Positions 22,775 to 33,900 of a stretch of DNA of 64,000 nt are shown in pieces. This DNA comes from Paragyromitra xinjiangensis (lineage: Eukaryota; Ascomycota; Pezizomycetes; Pezizales; Discinaceae). Positions within the stretch are counted from its first letter, which is position 1. Every line of letters begins with the position of its first letter. The translations under genes were made by a program, and so were the position numbers. The DNA lies in contig JBCAMK010000013.1 in NCBI GenBank assembly GCA_038503065.1, positions 372,001-436,000 of the forward strand, written 5' to 3'. The notes under the pieces are model-generated. The model was given only the letters and a program-made list of their open reading frames with translations, was not told where the DNA came from and did not search any database.

Positions 22775-23960
22775 CTACTGGGTAATCCAACCACACGCAG
22801 TAATCACCCCATGAGCACTCTCATCAATCTCCCTCACCATCTCAGGATCCTTATCAACGTCTCCATGATTCTCTGAAAAAATGCCTACCCATGTAAACCC
22901 TATCCGCTGTCCTAAAACCACAGAGATAACACGTTAATACCCCTCTGATGAGAGGTCACCCACTAATCGTCAGCTAACGGGTGATAACCTTCCTAATCGC
23001 CATAACCCCTCCACCCGCGACGATTTTATGGACGAGAACATTATGGTTACTCATAACATATTTTTTAGCTGTAGAAAACCCACAAATACTACAGTAGGTA
23101 GTAATCCGCGATCCGTCTCCGCCGTCAGACTCGTCTCTATCCAAGATCGAAGCATTGATCGTATTAGCCAAAACGGTCTGCATCCCAAGGTCTCTATGGA
23201 ACCTATAGACATGACTCTCCATCTCCATCTTCCTAATCGTCAGAAACCCACAAACATAACAAACCAGCTCCTCCTTCCTCTCAACCCCTACCTCAACAAC
23301 CCTAATCCCTGGGAGGACCACACCACCGTGATTAGTATCCCCCATATGACTAGAGAGATGTCTCCACAAATCAGCCACCAACAGCGTAGTAAAGTCGCAG
23401 TTATAGCAGACTAGCTTTCTTTCAGAACCTATCTTGTTTCTAGGACCACTTTCTATCTCTGGATGCATCCCACTGTTGGTCCTCGGTACTGTGACTATAC
23501 TAGACTCGATGTTGCTGCCGTGGGCTACTGTTTCGTGGTGGTTTCGGTATGCTGGGGTTGGGAACATCATGGCGCATTTTGTGTCTCGGCAGGTGTACTT
23601 GGGTGTGTGGTATTCTTCTTGGTGTTTTTTGAGGGAGGATGCGGTGGCGTATCTTTTGCGACAGCCGGGGGAGTCGCAGCGGTGGGGTTTGGGGGATTGG
23701 CGGTGGGTAGAGAGGTTTTGTGGGGTTATGATTGGGGTTGAGGTAGCGTGAGTGGGTGTGGGTGTTACTCTGAGGATAACGTGGGCGCTGGAGGTCGTAG
23801 ATGTGTTTGGCGGTGGGATTGGCGGCGGGCTGGTTTCGTTCGATGAGGTGGTTGGTGGGAGAGGATTGGATAACGGTGTGCTGTTGGATTTTCTTTCATC
23901 CATGCAGGTTCTAGGCATTGAGGAGGAGGGGAAATTTGTGCTTTGGGATGGATTGTCCAT
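22775..23960 (-). CDS. C2H2 zinc-finger protein, 372 residues
   Basis: Two exons (22979-23960 and 22775-22911) are joined across a 67-base intron with donor GTTAGC and acceptor TTTTAG. Without splicing the frame stops one codon into the intron. Residues 1-90 are Ser/Thr/Pro-rich and disordered. Five C2H2-type fingers follow at about 95-118, 124-147, 185-205, 234-255 and 290-311. The last three have the compact C-x2-C-x12-15-H-x3-5-H form found in multi-finger proteins. The spliced exon adds a 45-residue tail, beginning QRIGFTWVGIFSEN, that is coding-like and not finger-like. The protein is probably nuclear and nucleic-acid binding; target unknown. Confidence 0.8.
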
Positions 23961-24413
23961 TTCAGAGAGAAGATAGATGAATGGGGGTCTGCGGATGTGA
24001 TGATATTTATGGATTTCTGTCTTCTTAGTCGTATAAGAGTCTTGAGTGGAAACTGAGAGAAAAGTCCAAGTTGTTGGTATTTAAGAACCGTCGGATGAAG
24101 ACTACGTTGTAGTTCGAAAAATACTATGGATTCTGTTAATTTGCCAATCTCTGGTTATGTATTCTATGTAGGGAGTAGTATTTTGTCTATATTTGTATGC
24201 CTAGCATTCAATATATGGTTTTGGGTGTTTCCCAAGATATATTAACATTCTATGACTCGAGTTATTGAATTCTATGCTGTCAACTGCGAAACCAGATTTA
24301 CACTAAAATGAGTATTTAGAAGTGCATATTTCCAGCTGATACAAGAGCCAATCATATTACACCCAGCTTCATGAGATATCACTCATGCCACAGTAATTAC
24401 ACCCCCTCCACCC
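23961..24413. other. intergenic
   Basis: Upstream region of the zinc-finger gene and downstream flank of NDUFAF7. AT-rich, no gene or motif called. Confidence 0.6.
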
Positions 24414-25976
24414 CTAAATCGAACTCATAACACTAGCATTCTTATACCAATTCAGCATCGGATTATCACCACTCGCCGTCTCCGTCTCCTCCAAAAACGC
24501 CCAACTCTTCAAAAACTCCTCCTGCCTCATCACCCTCGTAAGCTTCCCCGTCAACGCCTTATACATATCATCCATAACCTCAAAATCCGTCGGAAACAGA
24601 ATATCAAACAATCCCTGCTGCACCTACACCGCGTCAACACCCCGTCCCTGGAACAGAAGCAACAGCACTTACAAACGGCGTAGTAACCGGAATACTCTTC
24701 CTCTTATACCTCGTCTGCACAACCGGCGCATTAACCCCCTCCACCGCATCCGGCAGCGCATGGAAATCACTCATGAGGAGTTTATGCGCCGGGAAGCTCT
24801 CCCTCAGCACATCAAAAAACCCCATCATCTTCGTCGGGATGAACTCCGGAGTCGACAAGTTCGGCGTGAACGGTAGACGATCTCTCAACCGTCTCAAAAA
24901 CCGCGGTGACTTCAACGGGTGATTGAAACCCGGCCTAGCAACCCTTTGTCTGATCCTCAAGAACCGCTCCGCAACCGGATCCAACTGCGGTAGGTAGAAC
25001 TCAAAGAAATCACCCTGAGCATCCACCATGACGATGCCCTGCAACGGACGCTCGGTCTCGGGATCATACCGGATCATGTCGTGCGAGAAGTTGTCAAAGA
25101 CCTCGAGAGCAAGGAAGAAGCATGGGTCAGGGACGTAGGTGTCCCAGTCGAAGATGCTCTTATTGATGATTTCGATCTTGTCCGCGTGTCTGCTCTGGGC
25201 TGCTTTCTCGCGCTGGATGGAGGCAAGGGAGGCACTGATCTCGATTACGCGGTACTTTGTGCGTGCGTAGACGTCGGGGTCGGTGTGGTGGATGTGGTCG
25301 AGGATGTTGGTCATCATGGTGCCGTTTCCGGCGCCCATCTCGTAGATGATCAGGTCGCTGTAGGGGAAGAGGGTGAGTTTGTAGTTCTCGACGAGGTATC
25401 GGGAGATGGCTTCGCCGTAGTAGGGCTTGAAGAGCTCGGTAGGGGTGTGCCAGAGCTGGCGGATGTCGGAGGGGGTGGTGGCATCGAGACGGTCTTCGAA
25501 GGCGGTGTAGTGGCGGCCGAGGAGGGATTGGAAGGCGGATTCGTCCTTGAGGGCAGTGAAGGGGAAGGGAGAGTCGGTAGAGAAGATCACGGCGTATTTA
25601 GAGAAATATCCATAGTGGGGATTGTAGAGACTGTCTGTATCTGAGTTAGAAAGATCGTGAGAATTCCCATCCTGATAGAGTAATAGAACCCACCATCAAT
25701 GAAATCCCTCACCAGCATCTTGACCCTCTTCGGCCTCTCCTTCCTCCCCGCCAACATCTTCGCCGTCACCATCGGATATCGCTCAAACTCCGCACTGCGA
25801 TCCCTCTGCAGGAACGCGCTCCTTGGCTGCCACACCTTCTCACTGCTGTCCGGCGCCACAGGAAGCGAAACACCCCGTCTCTGGCTCACCCCATTGAGTG
25901 AAACCCGCACCGACCGAAGACAGGCGCGACGGTGAAACAGCGAGCGAAACAGCGAAGAGACAAACGGCGAATCCAT
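24414..25976 (-). CDS. NDUFAF7/MidA-family protein arginine methyltransferase, mitochondrial
   Basis: Three exons (25694-25976, 24673-25634, 24414-24623) give 484 residues. The start at 25976 begins a basic, Arg/Ser-rich leader (RSLFHRRACLRSVRV) that fits a mitochondrial presequence; an in-frame ATG 60 bases earlier is possible but adds no presequence features. The family signature RDFIDDSLYNPHYGYF is split by intron 1. The SAM-binding YEMGAGNGTMM is at about 192-202. The family dimethylates an arginine on the NDUFS2 subunit early in respiratory complex I assembly. The acceptor of intron 1 has two usable AGs six bases apart, so isoforms differing by two residues are possible. It shares a 134-base divergent promoter with the next gene. 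Confidence 0.9.
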
Positions 25977-26110
25977 TGAGCTGGGTTGGTAGAAGTGGGG
26001 GCGGGGAGAGATCTGATCTGCGGAGAAGTTACACAACGCGTGAGGCTCAACACCAATAAATCTCCACCGACGTCACTCTGAAACCACCAGAATCTCTGAG
26101 TATCTCAAAC
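25977..26110. promoter_or_regulatory. compact bidirectional promoter, NDUFAF7 / MCY1-like
   Basis: Only 134 bases separate the two divergent start codons. The interval holds a GC-rich box (GGGGGCGGGG) near the NDUFAF7 side and a CGACGTCAC element (CRE/ATF-like) nearer the other side. Both flanking genes are expected to act at mitochondria, so co-regulation is plausible. Confidence 0.65.
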
Positions 26111-27503
26111 ATGGACAGATACTCCCAGACGACATTAATACTAGGCGGCGCAGCTCTCGGTGCCACTGTCATCCTCGTCGCTCAAACCCTCACCTCTGAA
26201 CACCGACGGCGCACACAGACCGGGAAAGAAGACATCAGGAACGGCCTGGAAGAGTGTATCGGCAACACTCCTCTAATCCGCATAAAATGTCTCTCCGAAG
26301 CCACAGGTTGTGAGATTCTAGGCAAAGCCGAGGTAAATCCCCCTCTTCAATACAAAACTACAATTGATCTAACCTACCCGCAGTTCCTCGAGCCCGGCGG
26401 ATCCGTCAAAGACCGCGTAGCCTTAAAACTCATCCAAACCGTGAGCACCACCTCACCCCCTCCCAGCACCTCTAACCACCACCCAGGCAGAATCCCAAGG
26501 CCTCCTCACACCCTACAGCGGTGACAAAGTCTACGAAGGCACAGTGGGCTCCACCGGGGTCTCCCTCGCCATCTTCTGTCGCGCCCGCGGCTACCTCGCC
26601 CACATGTACCTCCCCCCCCCCTTCCTCCCCTCCTCCACCCCACTAACCCCCCTCCCCACCAGCTGCATGCCCAACGACCAATCAACCGAGAAATCCGACC
26701 TCCTCACCAAACTCGGCGCAATCGTAACCCGCGTCCCCCCCGCCCCCATCGTCGACAACCGTCAATTCGTAAACCTCGCCCGAACCCTCGCAACCTCCCA
26801 AACCGCCTCCCCCGACACCCCCGGCCGCGGTTTCTTCGCCGACCAGTTCGAGAACGAAGCCAACTGGCGCGCCCACTACGAAGGCACCGGACCAGAGATC
26901 TACCGTCAGTGCGGGGGAAAGCTCGATGCGTTCGTAGCAGGTGCTGGAACAGGTGGAACGCTATCTGGTGTAACGCGGTATCTGAAGCCATTGCTACCGG
27001 AGCTGAAGGTGGTCCTGGCGGACCCCCAGGGGAGTGGACTGTTTAATCGGGTTAAATATGGTGTTATGTTTGATCTGAAGGAACGGGAGGGGACGAGACG
27101 TCGCTCGCAGGTTGATACCATTGTGGAGGGGATTGGGATTAATAGGGTTACTGCGAACTTTGAAGCTGGGAGGCCGTTGATTAGTGATGCTGTACGGGTA
27201 GGGGACGAAGAGGCGATGGCTATGGCGAGGTTTTTGGTGGAGAAGGAGGGGCTGTTTGTGGGGAGTAGCAGTGCGGTGAATTGTGTTGCGGCAGTGCGGA
27301 CGGCGCTGGAGATGGGCCCGGGGAAGAGGATTGTTACGATATTGTGTGATGGGGGGCAAAGACACTTGTCGAAGTTCTGGGCGAAGGCAGGGAATGTTGG
27401 CGGGGAGTGGGATATGACTTTAGATGCGGTTCTTGGTGCTGAGACGACGAAGCCGAGTAGACCGATTTCAGTGTCGAGACAGCCAAGTGGATATGGGTTG
27501 TGA
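26111..27503 (+). CDS. membrane-anchored cysteine synthase-like PLP enzyme (Mcy1 type)
   Basis: Four exons (26111-26332, 26384-26440, 26487-26605, 26663-27503) give 412 residues. Introns are 51, 46 and 57 bases. The third is almost pure C/T with the rare donor GTACCT, and its removal restores the conserved AHICMPNDQSTEKSDLL. Residues 7-27 are one hydrophobic helix preceding the enzyme, as in yeast Mcy1, which sits in the mitochondrial outer membrane. The fold-type II PLP lysine is in GGSVKDR (Lys83); GTGGT, the phosphate loop, is near 224-230; GSSSAVN follows later. Cytosolic O-acetylserine sulfhydrylases lack the anchor. The true reaction of Mcy1 proteins is not settled, so substrate is left open. 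Confidence 0.88.
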
Positions 27504-28108
27504 GATTAGAGTCATATACTATCACTCTGGTTTGCAGTAATCGTTCATATGTACCCGTTCGAATAGAACTCCTAAAAACAATTCTTTCAGAATAACAGGC
27601 ACTGTATACCTAACACCTACCCCATCTCTCCCTCCAGCACAGCCAGGCGCTTTCTTCCCCTTCTCCGCCATTGATAACAGGAGGAAAACAATATAAAACG
27701 AATATGAAAAAGAACAACGCCCTGTACGGTAGTTAATAAGCGGGACAGAAAGATAGAAAAGAACATTAGAAACACCCTACAGCACACGACTCAAACATCC
27801 TTCCCGGTTCTCCAAAGATACCAAGGAGAAGGGGAGAAGAAATCCATAACCTCCCCTGTTGGGCACAGAGTCCAACTGCAACACCAACAATTCCAAAGAA
27901 ATACGGAAATAATAAAAAGAAAAAAGCCCAAATCCCTTAATATACACAAAACGGGGGTGCACCTCCCCCATCGTGTGATGGAAGAGATGCACCCCCGTTT
28001 GAATGAAATTTGAAAGCCAGGCAATGGTGAAGCTAGATGAATGTGACCTAAGCCATCTAAATAGTCCCTTTTAAATGTTATTTTAAATGGTGCTTCTGCA
28101 CGGGAAAC
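27504..28108. other. intergenic between convergent genes
   Basis: Convergent 3' flanks of the Mcy1-like gene and TFIIS. No gene. Contains the nested hairpin at 27949-28000 described separately. Confidence 0.6.
27949..28000. repeat. nested hairpin / inverted repeat
   Basis: A perfect 12-base inverted repeat, AAACGGGGGTGC at 27949-27960 and its complement at 27989-28000, encloses a second short hairpin (CCATC-GTGT-GATGG). In RNA or single-stranded DNA this would fold into a two-tier stem. It lies in the trailer region between two convergent genes, about 110 bases beyond the TFIIS stop codon. Confidence 0.8.
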
Positions 28109-29309
28109 CTATGAGAATTTCCATCTATGACCGCACAACTCACACTCGCAGAACTACACCTTGTTAGGACTGGATCCACTTCACAATATCCTCCAGCGAG
28201 GGAGAGCAAACTCACAGTGGTCATCGGCTCATCGGCAGACCTAGTCTGCGCCTGAGTGTACGACACTCTCTTCTGCCCACACTTTCCGCATGTCAGCTGG
28301 TCGCTGATACTCTTCTCGCTCTTCGGCATCATGGCAGCCTTCTCGTTCGCAGCCTTGATCTCGCGGTCCTCCTTCTTGCGCTCGCTGCTTGCCATCTCAG
28401 AGCTCTCCATAGATGCGAGACGCTCCGCCGCGATTTCACCTGAGATGACGCGCTTGCGGAGGTTATTCTTGGCATCTTTAAGGTTCAAGAAGAGAACCTG
28501 CATGCGGCGACGATACGACTGGTCGGTGCGTGATTTGTGATTGGTGTAGACGGAGGTTTCGACGGATTTGGCAAGAGAGAATATATGGTCCGTTGCTATG
28601 GGGTGTTAGCTGTGTACTGTTAGGAAGATGTGGAGGAAACATACAAGCATCCGACTCGATCACAAGCGCATCGTACATGGCGCCGATACAGTTGTTTCTC
28701 ACCTGGTCGCTTGTAACCTGCCAGTTCACGCCATCCGTGTTCTTGTTCCGTTTACCCGGGTCCACCTTCGACTTTCCCTCTGGCTTCTTCCCGGACGGCT
28801 TTGGCGGAGACAAAGTAGCCGTAGTCGGAGAGGACGTCGCCGTGCGCTCTTTCTTGTTACCGGCGTCTTGCGCCGAGGAGGAGCCGGGTTTGGTCTTTTG
28901 GTGCACGTCCTTTTTCCATTTCGAGACGATCTCCTTCGCGAGCTCAGAGACAGACTTGTCTGGATTCAAGCGGAGCTTATTGACCGCCATACCAACTTTA
29001 GTTTCCTAGGGGACACTGTCAGCACAGTAAACACACGCAGCAAAAAAAACAACCAAAAAGCCCCAATTCCAAAATCCAATTCTGCATTCCCGCGTCCAAA
29101 CAGCGCAGTAACGCATATCCCCCAAGAACCCTATTCCCATTCGCGACAAAACGCGGTAGAGGGGATCGTCATACTCTCAACAGCTGCTCCGTGGCCACAA
29201 CCTCCTTTTTCAACGAACCCAGAATATCCAGCAACGTCTGTGCAGGCAGTTTCTCCTTGACTGCTCGTTCCAAATTGGCGACATGGCTCTTGACGTCCTT
29301 CGCGTCCAT
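28109..29309 (-). CDS. transcription elongation factor TFIIS
   Basis: Four exons (29175-29309, 28645-29005, 28216-28595, 28109-28153) give 306 residues, close to the yeast protein. The frame starts MDAKDVKSHVANLERAV, the N-terminal helical domain. A linker rich in Ser/Lys/Pro follows, then the polymerase-binding central domain (about 140-260). The C-terminal zinc ribbon has TCGKC, the catalytic acidic pair in RSADEP, and CECELCGHRWKF. The last 14 residues, including two zinc ligands, are on a 45-base final exon reached by donor GTGAGT and acceptor GTGTAG. TFIIS rescues backtracked RNA polymerase II by stimulating transcript cleavage. Confidence 0.95.
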
Positions 29310-30931
29310 ACTTGCTGGAATGTCGAGGCGTTTGTGCAAGGGGGGAGATGAGATGGTCTCGTGACTGACGAGGCTGGCGGTTGAGGTCTCGGTGCGCGAC
29401 GCGGGAGACAGTGACGATTGGGAAAGGACCGGAGGGGGCGATTGTGCGGGAACGAACGAGGCAGAGAACAAAGGCTCTGTTCGGGGAGAGTGAAGATGGT
29501 GATGCGATGGGGGAATAAAGGCGAAGAGGCTCGTCTGGAAGATTCCTTTGATGGTCGACGTATGTCGTTCGCTTTCACGTGATGACAAACGGTGTCGCGA
29601 TTTCTCGCTTTAGGGCTCAGGGTTTGATGAATAAGCTGGTCACCATATATCACTCGGGGCTTACGCATGGGCGAGATCGAATGAGTCCTCTGATTGATTG
29701 ATCGATTGATAATTCATACACGCATGAGTGAGTCCTCTTCTTAGGGTAGTATCATTAAGATCATGTCCATATCACTTCGTTGGATAATGAAGAGAATTGG
29801 GGAACAGCGGATAGTATCTTTCATCCCATCTAAACAAAACCGAGTTCTGTTGGAGAGGATCTTTAGAATTTTCGGTCCTTTTATCGTTTCGTGTATTTTT
29901 AATTGTCGCACTCTTTTTTGTGATGGCGTTCAATCAAATTTGTACATGAAGCAGAAGTGGGCGGCGATGGGATAAAACTCATACTTCGATGGCAGCTGTA
30001 GGAATACCTGTAGTTCTTAGTTTCTTGTAGGTGGGCATACATATAATTGCGGTTTAGTCCGATAAAGGGTGTAAAGATGAAGATAAAGCTCAGATGAAAG
30101 AGATTATACTTGATGTGGGCGAGGGCTGCTGACCGTGGCCTTGAAGATGGCGAACGGAGTTTGCTGAAGACGTTGAGATTCTTGTTACTATGAAGAGCTA
30201 AACTTCTTTTTCTGAACTTTCCATGTCACGAATTAAGCTGAGTGATAGCTTATGGCTACGGCGGCAGAAACCTGAAGGGGTGAACAATTATTAGTACCCG
30301 CATTTAAGTATTAGGCTATACAAAATTTTGTTATTTTGTGTCTATTGTACGCTTGTGAGGCGACAAATTTGTCAAAACTTGATTTGCTACTGGTGATAAA
30401 ATACTAGTATAAGCATTCTGAATCTTAGTACCGGTGCACACCTCTGTACTCAAGCTGAGATATACACCTGGGTTTCGAGTGGAGAGGTTACTGAGCCACT
30501 AAATGTCTTGTGGCTCTGTCACTAAAATAGTCAAAGCACTCATCTCTCGACATGTTTTCTTAGGCGCTAGATTTAACACAGAGGCGCGCATAAGTACTGA
30601 AATTCAATATGTTTATACTGCTATTTTACCACCGATGGTAAATCAAGTTTTCAGCTATCTATGCTTCTATATTTTAACTCCTGACAAGGGTCTAAGAGCT
30701 GATAGGAATACATGTGGTATAAGGTAGCCACAGGCATGCGCTATCGCCGTTGCCAAAAGTAACATTCTTACTCCAACATACTTTGGAAACTTCAAAGACT
30801 TTCTCGCACAAAGACACTATATTTCGAAAACCGTTTAGACAGACCTCAAAAAAGATTATAAATATTAAGAACAAGTAAGAAATATACTGAAAGTAAGGGC
30901 GAACAAACATCCAAAAAGAAATTACCCTTCC
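29310..30931. other. intergenic, no gene seen
   Basis: Upstream region of TFIIS and 3' flank of the ankyrin gene. The stretch near 29690-29720 carries overlapping TTGATTGAT repeats. No open frame with splice support, no tRNA-like T-arm. Confidence 0.55.
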
Positions 30932-33900
30932 CTAGACTGCCACACCCGGATCTGCATCCGCTTCTCTTGCTGCCATTGATCTTGCTGCAAATTGAAGTGG
31001 CGTCATTCTGTCCCGGCCTACTACATCTACTTGCACCCCTCTTTCTAGAAAAAGGTCTACAACCTCTAATCTACTAGATTTATATACACATGTATTCACA
31101 TCATTTTCCCTTAATATACGCGTTACTCCTCCCAGAGCATCATTTATTGCTCTTGGCACCCTCTCCCCTAACCAGGACTGCATCAATTCCCCCACATTAG
31201 ATGTTGCTGCAAGACGGGGTGGCGTGTTTCCGTTTTGGTCTACTGCGTCTATCTGAGCTCCTCCTTCTAGTAACAATTTCACAACTTCCCCCCAACCAGC
31301 CGCTGCTGCAAGGTGGAGTGGTGTCTCCCCGTATTGATTTACCACATTCACTTGTGCTCCCATTTCTAGCAAAGTTTTTGTGGCCTTATCACAATTAAAC
31401 ATTGCTGCGGAATGGAGCGGCGTTCCCCCGTGTTGATCTATCGAATTTATCTGTACTCCTCTGGCCAGCAGCAGCCTTATTAGTGAACTCCCATTACCTG
31501 CCGCTGCGCAATGGATTGGCATCCCCCAATACCGGCTTACTGAATCTGCCTGCGCCCCCCTTACCAAAAGCAACTTCGCAATTTTCTCCTCGCCGGCCGC
31601 TGCTGCGAAATGGAGTGGCGTCTCTTTATCTTGGTTGATTGCATCTATAGCTGCCCCTTTTGCTAACAGTAGATCCACAAATTCCTCACTGCCGTAGCTT
31701 GCTGCTAAATGGAGTGGCGTCTCCTTATGTTGATCCACTATCTGCGCCCCTCTCGCTAGTAATAGTTCCATCTCCTCCTTCCTACCATGCCCCACTGCAT
31801 GATGGAATGGTGTTTTCCCGTCGTCATCAATCGCATCAATCTGTGCCCCTCTCGCCGGTAGCAATTCCATAACCTCCCTATCACCATAAATCGCTGAGCG
31901 ATGGAGTGGCGTTCTTCCCCGGTTGTCTATCGTATCTACCTGTGCCCCTCTTGCAAACAATAGTTCTATCGCTGCCTTGCCACCAGGGCATGCCGCAGAA
32001 TGGAGTGGCGTTTCGTGGCGCGGATGCATCGTGTTTATTTGCGCCCCTCTTTCCAAAAAAAACTCAACCATTTCATTCTTACCGAATTTTGCTGCAAGGC
32101 CGAGTAAATCTTGGTCGTTCGTCTTCAACCGCACCCCGCAATTCAGAAGTAACTCCACAGTCTCTTTTTGACCCGACCTTACTGCAATTTTCAGGGGTAT
32201 CTCCCAATAGTTATAGGCGAGTGCCTCAACATCTAAAGTAGCGTCCAGCAGTAATTTTACCGCCTCCTTCCCACCCGATTCTGCGGCGCGATGCAGCGGT
32301 GTCCTTGAGCGTTCGTCTTTCGTGTTTTTCAGTGCCCCCTTTTCTATGAGTATCTTCAAGATTTCTATGTTTCCAGCTCCTGCCGCAAGATGCATAGCGG
32401 ATTCCTTCCATAGAGTCAAGGAATTTATAGTTGCGTTTTCGTTCAGAAGAGCGAGTACGATATCGGGATAGCCCTGGCGAGCAGCACAATGGAGAGGCGT
32501 GACATTTGAGATTTCCAATGCATCTGGAGATGCGCCCTCCTTTAATAGCAGTTTAACTATTTCGTAATGGCCTCGGTGCGCAGCGCAATGTAGGGGTGTT
32601 ATTCCAGTTATTCCAGCTTTCCAAACTACTGCCGATCTTTCTAAGAGAAATTTTAACGCATCAATATTTCCATTCCATGCGCAATAATGCAGAGCCGTCC
32701 ATCCGCTCGTATCTTGTGCGTTGACATTAACCCGATCTAAGAGCGGATAGATTTGTCGGGTTTTGGCTTGCGTTAGGCCTGATGATGCTGCAATGTAGTG
32801 AAGAGGTGTCCTCCCGATCAAATCTATATTGAACTCGCTCAAACCTCTCGAAATCGACTTCAAGGTGGGGAAGTATCTGACGTATTTGTGACCATTAATC
32901 GCCCAACCATGTTTTTCCGTACCTCCCCATATGTAATCGCTGGTAGTTAAGTGATCTAGTTCTGTTATCCTGCTGAAGACCGGATTCACGTGTGCAGCCC
33001 ATGTCTCTATCAGGCCTCCGATGTGAGATTCGGCCAGGCCTAACCTTTGGTATAGTTGCCAGATTAAACCTTGCTCGAAACACCAGTATTTGGCTCCCAG
33101 TACCCTGCTTATAGCTGCGTATAAACTGGAAGTCCTGATGTGGGCTATTTTCTCTGCCCCCCATACTTCTAACGAAGCGTGAGACAGAATTTGAAATTCC
33201 GACAAGAGAGCATTAGCTTTTCTGTGAGCATTATTGAACCTTACTTCCCTCGCTACATCTTTCCTCATTCTTTCCCGGATGATCCGTAGTAGTTCCAAAT
33301 AAACTTGCCCAGCATTGGACAAGCGTCGAACCTTTATAAAATCATTGGCCTTATCCTGCGCGACTTTGACAAGGGTGTCGATGTCTGGAAGTAACTTGTT
33401 GATGCTAAGGGGTGGTATGATACTCATAAGTGCATCATCTGATGTTGCTAGGCCAGAGCTTTCAATACCCTGAACAATTTTCGATAATGTTGAATTCTCC
33501 AGCTTGAAAGAATCCCATAGTGAAGGTGTATCGACCTGATCTAGCTTATGCACTACAGCATCTCCGCGGACCTGGTAGGCGATACCCGCAATTGCGTACA
33601 TAAAACCTAAGAACAGATCCTGGGCAAAAGCTTTCCCAAGAGGTAGGTCAGAAATTGCTGCTAGTTGAAAATGACTTTTTGGTGTTTGGTGGCCGTCAAG
33701 CCTGTCGTAATCAAAATTGCGAAATAGCGCCTTTCTACACTCCCACTTCGAGCTCAGGGAGGAATCTTCTCCTAGAAGATGTAAATCTTTACGGCCCAAG
33801 ATCCTATGTCGGTCAATCTCGACTGTCTCCAGAAGATCTTCAGACTCTAGGGGGGCTTTAGTGCTCGTTTGGTCTAAGTGCTTCACCTCAACAATATTGG

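Noticed and set aside
25081..25644. 187-codon antisense frame over NDUFAF7
   Set aside because: Val/Gly/Asp-rich shadow of the real coding strand.
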